From Dolomitihabitans soli (GTDB lineage: Bacteria > Actinomycetota > Actinomycetes > Streptosporangiales > Streptosporangiaceae): DNA of 64,000 bases. How positions within the stretch are numbered: position 1 is the first letter of the stretch; every line of letters starts with the position of its first letter. Below, piece after piece: positions 9,213-18,017 of this stretch. Position numbers and translations under genes: made by a program. The stretch is taken from positions 638,679 through 702,678 of the forward strand of contig NZ_JAKNTW010000002.1 of the NCBI RefSeq assembly GCF_022213955.1, read 5' to 3'. The notes beneath the pieces were generated by a model, which was given only the letters and a program-made list of their open reading frames with translations, was not told the DNA's origin and searched no databases.

Positions 9213-10364
9213 GCCGCTGCCGGAGCCCGTGACGAACTGCATGTACTTGGACCAGTTCCAGTTCGGCCCCGGGTCGGTGTGGGTGGCGCCGGGCACCTGG
9301 TTGTGGCCGACGATGTGGGTTCGGTCCTTGGGGATTCCGTACCGGTCGGCGATGTTGCGGGTGAGCGCCGCCGAGGACCGGTACATCGCGTCGGTGAACC
9401 ACGAGGCGTTGGCGACGTAGCCCTCGTGCTCGATGCCGACCGAGCGCCGGTTGTAGTCACCCGCGTGCCAGGCCCGGTCCTTCTCGCGGACCATCTGGGT
9501 GACGTCTCCGTCGGAGGAGCGCACGACGTAGTGGGAGGAGACCTTCGCGGCCGGGTTCTGGAACCAGGAGATCGTGCCCGCGTAGGACCCCTGGGCGACG
9601 TGGATGACGATCCGGTCGATCCGGTCGCTGCCGGGCCGGCTGGAGACGGCGTAGTTGCTGGTGCTCGCCGGCACCCAGTGCGCGGACGGGTAGTCGACGG
9701 CCGCCGCGGCGAACTTGGAGTCGATGTCCCGCGTCTTCTCGTACTTCCCGCGGTCCGGCTGTACGGCGCGCGCCCCCACGGTGACCGTCTCGCCCGCCGG
9801 GGTCACGGCCTTGATGCCCGTGTTGATCATCTCGTAGACGGTGTCGGCGTACAGCCGGGCCACCTCGGCGGAGGACGCGCCGCCGTACGCGGCCACGGCT
9901 TCGTACCACCGGGCGGTGTCGGCGCGGGCTGCCGCGTCGAGGCCGAGCCGGTCCGCGTGCGCCCGCAGTACGGCGGCGCCGCCCGCGATGTTGGCGGCGT
10001 CGTCGGACTTGAGCGCGGACACCGGCGTGCCGGTCAGCTCGGCGGCCCGCTCCAGGGAGCCGTTGGCCGGGCTGCTGACGAGGTGCAGCATGCCGTAGCC
10101 GCCGCTCGCGCTGGGCTTGCCGCCGTGGCCGTCGAGGTGCGTCTCGGCGTAGGCCAGGGCGACCAGTAGGTCTCGGGGGACCTCCTGGCCGGCGGCGGCC
10201 TTGGCGAAGGCGGCGGCCACCGGTCCCGCGGACACGGCCGCGGCGGCCGCCGGGGATGTCGCGGGCGCGGCGCTCGCCGGGCCGCCCGCCAGGCAAACCA
10301 CGACAGTGAGGGAGCCGGCCAGCAGCGCTGCCGCGCGACGGGGCCGGTGCGTACGGTCTGCCAT
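8895..10364 (-). CDS. Secreted N-acetylmuramoyl-L-alanine amidase (Amidase_2/PGRP) with lytic-transglycosylase-like N-terminus
   Basis: A 489-residue secreted peptidoglycan hydrolase. ATG 10364 has AGGAGG five bases upstream. A signal peptide covers about residues 1-33. Residues 60-180 resemble a small lytic-transglycosylase fold (ALAYAETHLDG, then SGGYGMLHL). The zinc amidase domain spans about 230-380: IVIHVAQG (His255), SVGIEHEG, then HTDPGPNW with His362 and Asp364 as probable zinc ligands. This cleaves the N-acetylmuramoyl to L-Ala bond in the wall. The last 106 residues, from NPHTPEQVCGTG to SPLEHCG, are nearly identical to the C-terminus of the M23 peptidase at 13469-14380. They contain four or more cysteines and probably serve wall binding. 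It lies between two AfsR-type regulators. Confidence 0.92.
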   Translation of the reverse strand: MADRTHRPRRAAALLAGSLTVVVCLAGGPASAAPATSPAAAAAVSAGPVAAAFAKAAAGQEVPRDLLVALAYAETHLDGHGGKPSASGGYGMLHLVSSPANGSLERAAELTGTPVSALKSDDAANIAGGAAVLRAHADRLGLDAAARADTARWYEAVAAYGGASSAEVARLYADTVYEMINTGIKAVTPAGETVTVGARAVQPDRGKYEKTRDIDSKFAAAAVDYPSAHWVPASTSNYAVSSRPGSDRIDRIVIHVAQGSYAGTISWFQNPAAKVSSHYVVRSSDGDVTQMVREKDRAWHAGDYNRRSVGIEHEGYVANASWFTDAMYRSSAALTRNIADRYGIPKDRTHIVGHNQVPGATHTDPGPNWNWSKYMQFVTGSGSGNPHTPEQVCGTGYDVIDSAALGSSGTVYLLYNGTSNCVATMKSTSLGTATAVSAYLEVEGQTRITDSGNFSYYAGPVRASAAGKCVRWGGKAGSSVYDSPLEHCG

Positions 10365-10495
10365 CAATCCTCCTGGGGAGTGTCCGGAAATACGGAAGGA
10401 CGGCTGCACCGTAAATTGAGATTTCAATCTTTGTAAACCATATTGACAAGAATCGATCTATAACCGAAAATCCCGGGTTTCGCGGTAACAGACGG

Positions 10496-13330
10496 TCAGG
10501 TGGCGGCGGACAGCTGGTGCTGGAGGGCGGAGGCCTGGTGCAGGTAGCCCTTGGCGAGGTCGGCGTCGCCGGCGGCGTGATGGAGTTCGCCGAGCAACCG
10601 GACGGCGCCGGCCTCGCCCATCCGGTCACCGAGGTGCTTGAAGATCGTGAGGGAACGTTTGAGCTGGGCGGAGGCCCGGCGCAGGTCACCGCGGACGGCC
10701 TGGAGGCGGCCCAGGTCGCGCAGCGCGTACGCGGCGCAGTGGCTGTCGCCGAGGTCCTCGAAGATGTCGAGGGCCAGCCCCTGGAAACGCATCGCCCCGT
10801 CGACGTTGGCGCCCAGGTCGTGCAGCCGGCCGACCTGAATGGAGACACACCCCTCGCGGTGCCGGTCGCCCAGCTCTCTGGCCAGGCGCAACGCCTCCGC
10901 GAGCCAGTGGGCGGCGGCGGGCAGATCACCGGAGTCCAGGCAGACCCGGCCGAGCGCCTGCCGGGCGAACGCCTCGCCGACCGGGTCACCGAGATCCAGG
11001 AACATCGCCAGAGCCTCGGTGAACCGTCCCAGCGCGCGGGTATGGTCACCGCTGAACTGGTTCACCGCGCCCAGTCCGCAGACCGCGACGGCCTCGCCCC
11101 GCCGGTCGCCCACCTCGCGGAAGATCATGTGGGACCGGGTGAACATCTCCGCCGCCTCGCCGTACGCGTCCTGGTAGAGGCTGACCTGGGCCAGGCCGCG
11201 TAACAGCGCCGCCTCGCCGCGCCGGTCGCCCGCCGCGCGCACCGCGTCCAACGCGATCCGGTGGGTGGTGCGCCAGTCGTCGTAGTGGGAGCGCAGATCG
11301 AAGTAGGGGACCAGGGAGGCGGCCAGCTCCCACGCGGCGCCCGGCAGTCCGGCCGCCGCGGCCAGCCGTACGGCCTCGGACAGGGTGTCGCGCTCGACGT
11401 CGAACCAGGTCAGGGGGTCGGCGGTCAGGCCGGTGAGGACCTCCTGTGACGGGATCCAGCGGGGCGCCGCCGTCGCCGTCAGGCTGAAGACCCGGGTCGG
11501 CAGCCGCTCCGTGGCGTGCTCGGCGACCGCGAGCCAGGCGCCGAAGACACGCGCCAGCGCCTGGCCGTCGGCGGGCCCCGCCCGCTCCCGCGCGCCGAAT
11601 CCGATCAGCTCGGACAACCGGTAGCGCGGCTGCCCGGCGAGGTCGCTCCCGGCGAGCTGCACCAGGTTGGCGTCCACCAGCGTGTCGACCACCTGGTCGG
11701 CCCGGTCCCGGTTCAGCGCCGCGTCCACCACCCAGCCGGGGAAGGACTCCGCGCCCAGCAGCCCGAGCGTGCGCAGGGCCGCCGCCGCGTCCCCCGGCAG
11801 TTGCCGGTAACTCAGCTCGAAGCTCGCCCGAACCTCCAGGTCACCGACCCGTAACTCGCCGAGCCGGTGCGACTCGTCGCGGAGCCGCCGTTCCAGCACC
11901 CGCAGCGGCCAGTCGGGCCGCGCGGCCAGCCTGGCGCCGGCGATCCGCACCGCCAGCGGCAGATGTCCGCAGGCCCGCAGGATGGCGGCGGTCGCCTCGC
12001 CCTCCGCCGTCATCCGGCCAGCGCCCACGATCCGGCCGAACAGCTCCGCGGCCTCGCCCGGCGGCAGCACGTCCAGCCCGACGTGCACCGCGCCGGGCAG
12101 TTCGGTGATCCGCCGCCTGCTGGTCACCAGCACCGGGCAGCCGTCACCGGGCAGCAGCGGGCGCACCTGCGCGGCGCTCGCGGCGTCGTCGAGCAGCAAG
12201 AGCATCCGCCGCTCGGCGAGCAGCGAACGGTACATGACCGCACGCTCGCGCATCCCGTACGGCACGGCTCGCACGCCCAGCGCGCGCAGCACCTCGGCCA
12301 GCAGTTCCGCGGGCTGCGGCGGAGCGGCCGAAGTGCCGCCGAGGTCGAGGAAGAGCTGACCGTCCGGGCACTCGGCCCGTACGGCGTGGGCGCAGTGGAC
12401 GGCCAGCGCCGACTTCCCCACACCGGGCCCGCCGGTCACCACGACGACGGGCGGTCCCTGGCCCGACAAGGTGCCGGTGAGCAGGGCGACCTCGGCCTTC
12501 CTGCCCGTGAAGTCGGGGATGTCGGGCGGGAGTTGGTGGGGTGACGGGACGGGCCCGTCCGCCGAAGGCGCCCCATGGTGGTGTGCCGTGCCGGGGGCCG
12601 GGTCGCCGGCGAGCACCGCCGCGTGGGCCTGGCGGAGTCCCGCGCCGGGTTCGATACCCAGCTCTCCGATTAATCGCTCCCTGATCGTGGCGTAGGCGGA
12701 CAGCGCCTCGGCCTGCCGTCCGTCGCGGTGCAGGGCGGCCATCAGGCGTTGCCACAGACCCTCCCGGAACGGATGGTCCACCAGCAGGCCGCGCGCCTCG
12801 GCGACGGCCTCGGCCTGCTGGCCGCACGCCGTACGCAGGTCGAGGAGGTGTTCGGCGGCGGTGAGCCTGGCCTCGCGCAGTGGTTCGAGCCGGGCGTCCC
12901 AGAGCGGGCTGCCCGGCAGGTCGGAGAGGGGGTCGCCGCGCCACAGGGCGAGCGCGCGGCGGAGCAGTTCGAGGGGTTCGCCGCCGGGCTGGGCACCGCG
13001 GGCCCGGACGGTGAGCTCTTCGAAGATCAGGAGGTCGAGGTCGCCGGGCTGAAGCTCGATCATGTAGCCGGAGCGGCCGGCGTGCAGCCGGGTCCCCGCG
13101 TCGCCGAGGGCGCGGCGCAGGGAGCTCACGTAGGTGCGCACGTTGGCGGCGGCCGAGCGCGGCTGGCGGGCCGGCCACAAGGCCTCGACCAGGAGTTCGG
13201 CTCCGACCATGCGGTTGGCGTGGAGGAGCAGGGTGGCGAGGAGCATACGCGGCTTGGTCCCGCCCAGGTGCCCGGTGGACCGGACGTCCAGCGGGCCGAG
13301 CACGTTGAATGTTGGCCGATCAGCCGTCAT
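10496..13330 (-). CDS. AfsR/SARP-family regulator with NB-ARC ATPase and TPR domains (3)
   Basis: A 944-residue AfsR-type regulator, the most divergent of the three. The winged helix starts TFNVLGPLDVRSTG and carries the SARP signature NVRTYVSSLRRALGD. BTAD covers to about residue 245. NB-ARC Walker A is GGPGVGKS at about 300-307, Walker B MLLLLDDAAS, then CGHLPLAVRIAGARLA. C-terminal TPRs contain repeated GDRRGEA- and ALGRV-like helices. The start is ATG 13330 with AAGAAG upstream. It sits between the amidase gene (same strand) and the divergent M23 peptidase gene, so it is the natural candidate to control one or both wall hydrolases. That link rests on position only. Confidence 0.93.
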   Translation of the reverse strand: MTADRPTFNVLGPLDVRSTGHLGGTKPRMLLATLLLHANRMVGAELLVEALWPARQPRSAAANVRTYVSSLRRALGDAGTRLHAGRSGYMIELQPGDLDLLIFEELTVRARGAQPGGEPLELLRRALALWRGDPLSDLPGSPLWDARLEPLREARLTAAEHLLDLRTACGQQAEAVAEARGLLVDHPFREGLWQRLMAALHRDGRQAEALSAYATIRERLIGELGIEPGAGLRQAHAAVLAGDPAPGTAHHHGAPSADGPVPSPHQLPPDIPDFTGRKAEVALLTGTLSGQGPPVVVVTGGPGVGKSALAVHCAHAVRAECPDGQLFLDLGGTSAAPPQPAELLAEVLRALGVRAVPYGMRERAVMYRSLLAERRMLLLLDDAASAAQVRPLLPGDGCPVLVTSRRRITELPGAVHVGLDVLPPGEAAELFGRIVGAGRMTAEGEATAAILRACGHLPLAVRIAGARLAARPDWPLRVLERRLRDESHRLGELRVGDLEVRASFELSYRQLPGDAAAALRTLGLLGAESFPGWVVDAALNRDRADQVVDTLVDANLVQLAGSDLAGQPRYRLSELIGFGARERAGPADGQALARVFGAWLAVAEHATERLPTRVFSLTATAAPRWIPSQEVLTGLTADPLTWFDVERDTLSEAVRLAAAAGLPGAAWELAASLVPYFDLRSHYDDWRTTHRIALDAVRAAGDRRGEAALLRGLAQVSLYQDAYGEAAEMFTRSHMIFREVGDRRGEAVAVCGLGAVNQFSGDHTRALGRFTEALAMFLDLGDPVGEAFARQALGRVCLDSGDLPAAAHWLAEALRLARELGDRHREGCVSIQVGRLHDLGANVDGAMRFQGLALDIFEDLGDSHCAAYALRDLGRLQAVRGDLRRASAQLKRSLTIFKHLGDRMGEAGAVRLLGELHHAAGDADLAKGYLHQASALQHQLSAAT

Positions 13331-13468
13331 GCCCGCTTCTTTCGTCAGAGAGGCATCTGAACTGTTTATCGGGATTTCTCAGCGTCAGGCTATTTGTATC
13401 GGTTTTGGACAGGTTTTATGCAGGTTTTCCGGACGCTGGTCGGCACGAGGGACAGCGAAAGGATCCGT

Positions 13469-14380
13469 ATGAAACTCAGAAGTCTCGTCACGGCGGGGTG
13501 GGCCCTGCTGTTCAGCCTCGCGGGCGCCGTCGCCCTCGCTCCAGGAGCGAGCGCCCTCTCCCAGGGAGCGAGCGCGGCGGCGGCACCCGCCTTCCAGCTC
13601 CCCTTCCCCTGCAACCAGAGCTGGACCGGCAACTCCAGCGGCAGCAGTGCGCACACCTCGTATGAGATCGACTTCAACCGGGGCAGCACCGCCGACGCCG
13701 ATCTGGGCGACGCCGTCGTCGCCGCCGCGGCCGGCACCGTGGTCATCTCCGCCCACCAGGGCTCGACCAACGGCTTCGGCAACCTCGTCAAGATCGACCA
13801 CGGCGGCGGCTACTCGACCTACTACGCCCACCTGCGCGTGCGTTCGGTGACCGCCGGCACCGTGGTCGCCCAGGGCCGCAAGATCGGCGAGGTCGGCAAC
13901 ACCAGCCGGCCGGGCAACAACATCAGCCCGCACCTGCACTTCGAGGTGCGGACCAACGACGTCTCCTACCCGGCCAACGTCAGGAAGGCCGTGTTCAACG
14001 GGACCACGTTCGGCTACCCGAACCAGACCCTGACCTCACGGAACTGCGGCGGCGGCGCGACCAACCCGCACACCCCCGAGCAGGTCTGCGGCACCGGCTA
14101 CGACGTGATCGACTCGGCGGCGCTGGGTTCCTCGGGCACGGTCTACCTGCTCTACAACGGCACCAGCAACTGCGTGGCGACCATGAAGAGCACCTCGCTG
14201 GGCACCGCGACCGCCGTCTCCGCCTACCTGGAGGTGGAAGGCCAGACCCGGATCACCGATTCGGGTAACTTCTCCTACTACGCCGGGCCCGTCCGAGCCT
14301 CGGCGGCCGGCAAGTGCGTCCGCTGGGGCGGCAAGGCCGGAACCTCCGTCTACGACAGCCCACTGGAACACTGCGGCTGA
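13469..14380 (+). CDS. Secreted M23-family metallopeptidase (LytM-like)
   Basis: A 303-residue secreted endopeptidase. ATG 13469, with AAAGGA upstream, begins a signal peptide (MKLRSLVTAGWALLFSL...) ending near residue 38. The M23 domain covers about 44-185. His62 and Asp68 (HTSYEID) and the HLH motif at 155-157 (SPHLHFEV) are the zinc ligands and catalytic His. The GDAVVAAAAGTV and GNLVKIDHG strands are typical LytM features. It should cut peptide cross-bridges or stem peptides of peptidoglycan. Residues 199-303 are the same Cys-containing domain as in the amidase at 8895-10364. It is divergent from the third AfsR-type gene and followed by a strong terminator. Confidence 0.93.
   Translation: MKLRSLVTAGWALLFSLAGAVALAPGASALSQGASAAAAPAFQLPFPCNQSWTGNSSGSSAHTSYEIDFNRGSTADADLGDAVVAAAAGTVVISAHQGSTNGFGNLVKIDHGGGYSTYYAHLRVRSVTAGTVVAQGRKIGEVGNTSRPGNNISPHLHFEVRTNDVSYPANVRKAVFNGTTFGYPNQTLTSRNCGGGATNPHTPEQVCGTGYDVIDSAALGSSGTVYLLYNGTSNCVATMKSTSLGTATAVSAYLEVEGQTRITDSGNFSYYAGPVRASAAGKCVRWGGKAGTSVYDSPLEHCG
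14063..14380 (+). repeat. Inverted copy 2 of duplicated C-terminal domain
   Basis: The partner of 8895-9212. The first 278 bp (14063-14340) are identical to the reverse complement of 8935-9212, and differences are confined to the last 40 bp. Identity at third codon positions indicates very recent duplication or gene conversion rather than mere protein-level conservation. Confidence 0.95.
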
Positions 14381-14390
14381 GACGATCGAA

Positions 14391-14415
14391 GGCCGCGCCC
14401 TGCCGGGGCGCGGCC
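14391..14415 (+). terminator. Intrinsic-type terminator after the M23 peptidase gene
   Basis: A perfect 10-bp stem GGCCGCGCCC / GGGCGCGGCC with a 5-base loop, starting 10 bp past the stop codon, followed by TGAATTAATG. It isolates the M23 gene from the ROK gene downstream. Confidence 0.75.
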
Positions 14416-14456
14416 TGAATTAATGTGGGACCACGATCAGTACGCCAAGGGGGATC

Positions 14457-15632
14457 GTGGGCGACCTGCAGCGGCTCCGTGAGCTGAACTCCCTCGCCAG
14501 CCTGCGCGTGCTCAGGGGCGAGGAACCACTGACCCTGAGCGAGCTGGCCCGGCGGACCGGCATGTCCAGGGCGTCGATCGGCGACGTGGTGGCCGGGCTG
14601 CTCACCCGTGGCTGGGTCGACGAGCTGGAGCCCGCGCCGGGCGGCATGGGCCGTCCGGCCAGGCGCTACCGGTTCAGGGCGGACGCCGGCCACGTCCTCG
14701 GCCTCGACATCGGCAAGCACGAGGTGCTCGCCGGGCTCGCCGATCTGGAGGGCGCGGTGGTCGCCACCGCCCGCGAGCCGATGCCCGCCGTACAACCCGG
14801 CGGCCTGCCCGGCGCCCGGTCCAACGACGACCGGCTCGCCGTCGTCGACGCCGCGGTCACCGCCTGCCTGTCGAGAGCGGAACTCGCCGCCTCCGACATC
14901 TGGGCCGTGGGCGTGGGCAGCACCGGGGTGGTCGACCGGCACGGGCACGTCGTGCTGGCCGCCGCGCTGCCCGGCTGGTCGGAGGTCGACCTGGCCGGCC
15001 ACCTGCGAGCGCGGTTCGACTGCCCCGTGCTGGTCGAGAACAACAGCAACCTGGGCGCGCTCGCCGAACACCGGGTGGGCGTGGCCCGCGGCGCTCTCGA
15101 CGTCGTCTTCCTGCACGCCGGTCTCAGCTCGGGCGCCGGTCTGATCATCGGCGGCCGGCTGCACCACGGGTTCAGCGGCGCGACGGGCGAGGTGGGCGCG
15201 CTGGAGGCGGTCCGCTGGAAGTCGATGACCGGACATCTGGCGACGTATCCCGTGCCCGAGGGCACTCCCCCCGACCGGATCGCGGGAGAGGTGTTCGCCG
15301 CCGCGCGCGCCGGTGACAGCGAGGCCGTCGCGGCGGTCGGGCGTTACGCCGCCGACCTGGCCGTGGGCACCGCCGCCATGGTCCTCACCCTCGATCCCGA
15401 ACTGGTCGTCCTCGGCGGCGGCTACTCACGCGCCGGCGACGTGCTGCTCGGCCCGCTCCGGCAGGCCCTCACCCCGCTCTGCCTGCGCCCGCCGGAGATC
15501 CGGGTCTCGTCCCTGGGCGAGGAGTGCGTGGTCGTCGGGGCCGCCCACCTGGCCCTGGACCACCTGGAACGCGAGATGCTCTCCCCCACCGGCCCACTCG
15601 CCGACCCGGTGGCCCCCCGCGAGGCGGGCTGA
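14457..15632 (+). CDS. ROK-family transcriptional regulator
   Basis: A 391-residue ROK protein starting at GTG 14457, with AGGGGG just upstream. The N-terminal winged helix (about residues 5-70: LSELARRTGMSRASIGDVV) marks it as a regulator rather than a free sugar kinase. A ROK fold follows, with GLDIGKHEVLAGLADL and VGVGSTGVVD. Two kinase hallmarks look lost. The usual END-x-N catalytic motif reads ENNSN (Asp to Asn), and the CxCGxxGC zinc motif expected after GATGEVG is absent. It probably binds a sugar or sugar phosphate and represses a carbohydrate operon. No obvious target lies adjacent; the beta-N-acetylhexosaminidase gene at 29 kb is one possibility. Confidence 0.88.
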   Translation: MGDLQRLRELNSLASLRVLRGEEPLTLSELARRTGMSRASIGDVVAGLLTRGWVDELEPAPGGMGRPARRYRFRADAGHVLGLDIGKHEVLAGLADLEGAVVATAREPMPAVQPGGLPGARSNDDRLAVVDAAVTACLSRAELAASDIWAVGVGSTGVVDRHGHVVLAAALPGWSEVDLAGHLRARFDCPVLVENNSNLGALAEHRVGVARGALDVVFLHAGLSSGAGLIIGGRLHHGFSGATGEVGALEAVRWKSMTGHLATYPVPEGTPPDRIAGEVFAAARAGDSEAVAAVGRYAADLAVGTAAMVLTLDPELVVLGGGYSRAGDVLLGPLRQALTPLCLRPPEIRVSSLGEECVVVGAAHLALDHLEREMLSPTGPLADPVAPREAG

Positions 15633-15694
15633 ACCCTCCCGCGTCCGTGAGCCGCGCCGTTCTCGTCTACATCGAGGCACGGGCCGGCCCCCCG

Positions 15695-15710
15695 GCACCC
15701 GGTGGGGTGC
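15695..15710. terminator. Small hairpin between convergent ROK and nSTAND genes
   Basis: GCACCC-GGTG-GGGTGC, a perfect 6-bp stem with a 4-base loop in the 96-bp gap between two convergent genes. Possibly a bidirectional terminator; the short stem keeps confidence low. Confidence 0.35.
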
Positions 15711-15728
15711 GCACGCGCGGTCGCCGCG

Positions 15729-17867
15729 TCAGCCGGTCGGATGGTCCTCCAGCAGGCGGGCCAGGGCCGCATGCTGGTGTGGCGGCAGGGCGGGATCAGC
15801 AGCGGCGTACGCGCGCCTGGCCAGCTCGGCCGCCGCGGCGGCTCGGCCGAGGAGCGCCAGGGCACGGGCGGCGTAGTACAACACGGTGGCGTCGTCGGAG
15901 TGCGGCCCGCCGGGGCCGGCGCTGTGGGCCGGAGCATGGGTTTCCAGAGACTCGGCGGAGAGGACCTCCGTCAGGGTGGCGGCGGCCGCCTCAGTTAGGC
16001 CGAGGTTGGCCAGAGCGAGCGCGCGGGCGGCGCGAGTGGTCGGGCGCGGGGGGCGGCGCAGGCGGTCGAGATCGCGTAGCGCGGACGCGGGGTCACCGAT
16101 GTCGGCCCGGATCTCACCGCGCAGCCGTAGTGCCTCCTCCAGCATGCTCTCGGCGGCGAGCACCCCGTCGAGCACCGCCATCGCGGCTTGGGGATGGCCG
16201 CTACCGAGCAGGGACACGGCGAGCTCGGTCTGCACGGTGAGGTCGTTGGGCACCCGCTGAACAGCCGACCGGAGCTGCTCGACGGCGGCCTGGGCGCGGC
16301 CGCGGCGCAGGAGCAGGCGGGCGATCGCGGCCAGTAACCGCCCCACGGCGGGGGCGTCCTGGAGCGCGCCGTACAGGTCGGCGGCAGCGTGGTAGCGCTC
16401 CTCCGCACGCTCCCACTCACCACGATCGTGGGCGATGTTGCCCAGGAAGGACTGCGTCTCCGCGCGCAGCCGCAGCTCGTCGTCGCGGCAGATGCCTAGA
16501 GCCTCCTGGGCGCGCTGCTCGGCCAGGTCGAGTTGTCCGTCCGCAAGAGCCAGGGAGGCCGCACGCAGATAGTCGTGCGCATCGGCCTGGTGGGGGGCCA
16601 GGCGTGCACCGGGGGCGTCGGCCTCGCCGAGCAGGATCGGCTGGATCAGGCGATCGTGCTGGAGCTCGCACCAGCGCGACCCCGAGCGCATCTCGGTCTT
16701 CAGGATGTGGCGGTCGATGAGTGCGTGCACGACCGGATTGGGCATGCCCGCGGTGCTGCTCATGCCCTCGTAGGCGGTGTCGCGCCGGCCCATCTCGGTG
16801 ATGAAGGTCTCGCGCAGCCAGGACCAGAGCCTGGCGGCGGGCACGCCGTACGCCTCGGACACCTCGGCGAGGGCGCGTTCGCAGAACGCGGCCAGCGTGT
16901 GGTCGACATCGGCGTGGCGGGCGATGTGCTCCCTGGTGATGACGCGCACACCGGCGGGCAGCGACTCCCAGAGGGTGGAGCAGATGACCTGGAGCTGGGT
17001 CGGTTCCACCTCGTCCGTGCTGATCGTGCTCCGCTCTCCGAGGGCGCTGGTGACCGTGATGGTGCTCAGATCGCGCACCAGGCTGCTGGCGGCGCCCGGC
17101 GCGAAGGAGCGCCCGGTGCCGGCGAGTGGGCCGCTGACGGCCTCCAGCCCGGCGGCCGGACTGAGCATGGCGAGTTTGAAGCGGGCGCGGAGACCACGGC
17201 CGAGCAGGCCCTCGTAGGGCAGCACCTCGGCGATGTAGTCCTGCCTGACCGACACCAGCAGACGGACGTCGGGGCACTCCTGCAGAGCATCGGCGAGCTC
17301 ACGGATGAACGGGTGGCGGTAGCGCTCACGGTGCCTGAAGTCGCTGAAGATCTCCTCGAACTGATCAATCGCCACCAGCACGGGAACCGGGTCGCCGTAG
17401 CGGTCGAGGCGCATGGCACGGCGGCGCAGAAAGTCGGCGATGGTCAGGCCGGAGAGCTGGATGGGCGACTCCGCCGGCGACCACGACGACAACAGCGCGA
17501 AAGTATAGGGGTTGTGCTCGGGAAGCGCGGCCGTCGGGAAGGCGGATCCGTGCGAGACCCGGCCGGTCGGCAGCACGTCGTAGCGCGCGGGGTCGATCGC
17601 GGGCAGCACTCCGGCGTGCAGCACGGAGGTCTTGCCCACCCCCGACGGGCCGAACAACACGGTCAGCAGGTTTCCCGACCACAACGTGGAGATCTCCTGC
17701 GACTCCCGTGTCCGGCCGAAGAACCGGGCCCGGTCGTCCGCCGAGAAGGAGCGGAGTCCCACGTAGGGTCGCGCTTGCTCTTCATCGGGCGTGGTCGGGG
17801 GAATCAAGGGACCGCCGTTGATTAGGGGACCGACACGTGGATCACTTTCGGATCCGACCTTCATCAT
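15729..17867 (-). CDS. nSTAND-type NTPase with TPR sensor region (A)
   Basis: A 712-residue STAND NTPase. The opening PYVGLRSFSADDRARFFGR at about residues 34-52 is characteristic of nSTAND1-like proteins. Walker A is GPSGVGKT at 73-80 and Walker B VLVAIDQFEE at about 163-172. A helical winged-helix arm (QLQVICSTLWE, MPNPVVHALIDRHILK) leads into C-terminal TPR-like helices from about residue 425 to the end. No catalytic effector domain is fused to it, so it would act through a partner protein. It is divergent from the pentapeptide-like membrane protein across a 150-bp gap. In defence and programmed-response systems such proteins sense a ligand with the C-terminal repeats and oligomerise. The start lacks a good Shine-Dalgarno sequence; two tandem ATGs (17867, 17864) exist. 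Confidence 0.85.
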   Translation of the reverse strand: MMKVGSESDPRVGPLINGGPLIPPTTPDEEQARPYVGLRSFSADDRARFFGRTRESQEISTLWSGNLLTVLFGPSGVGKTSVLHAGVLPAIDPARYDVLPTGRVSHGSAFPTAALPEHNPYTFALLSSWSPAESPIQLSGLTIADFLRRRAMRLDRYGDPVPVLVAIDQFEEIFSDFRHRERYRHPFIRELADALQECPDVRLLVSVRQDYIAEVLPYEGLLGRGLRARFKLAMLSPAAGLEAVSGPLAGTGRSFAPGAASSLVRDLSTITVTSALGERSTISTDEVEPTQLQVICSTLWESLPAGVRVITREHIARHADVDHTLAAFCERALAEVSEAYGVPAARLWSWLRETFITEMGRRDTAYEGMSSTAGMPNPVVHALIDRHILKTEMRSGSRWCELQHDRLIQPILLGEADAPGARLAPHQADAHDYLRAASLALADGQLDLAEQRAQEALGICRDDELRLRAETQSFLGNIAHDRGEWERAEERYHAAADLYGALQDAPAVGRLLAAIARLLLRRGRAQAAVEQLRSAVQRVPNDLTVQTELAVSLLGSGHPQAAMAVLDGVLAAESMLEEALRLRGEIRADIGDPASALRDLDRLRRPPRPTTRAARALALANLGLTEAAAATLTEVLSAESLETHAPAHSAGPGGPHSDDATVLYYAARALALLGRAAAAAELARRAYAAADPALPPHQHAALARLLEDHPTG

Positions 17868-18017
17868 TTTAGATGCTGGACAAGCGAAAGGTCATGCAAT
17901 CACCACCGCCTCCATGGCCGAAATTCCGGGGTCCTGGAACCATCATTATGGACCGGCTGAAAAACATGAAGAATCATTTCTCCATTCCGTGGCCGGGCGA
18001 GTGCGTATGCTCGGGCC

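Noticed and set aside
2312..13330. Antibiotic biosynthetic gene cluster around the AfsR-type regulators
   Set aside because: No PKS, NRPS, terpene or lanthipeptide core genes are adjacent; the neighbours are wall hydrolases and a small peptide.
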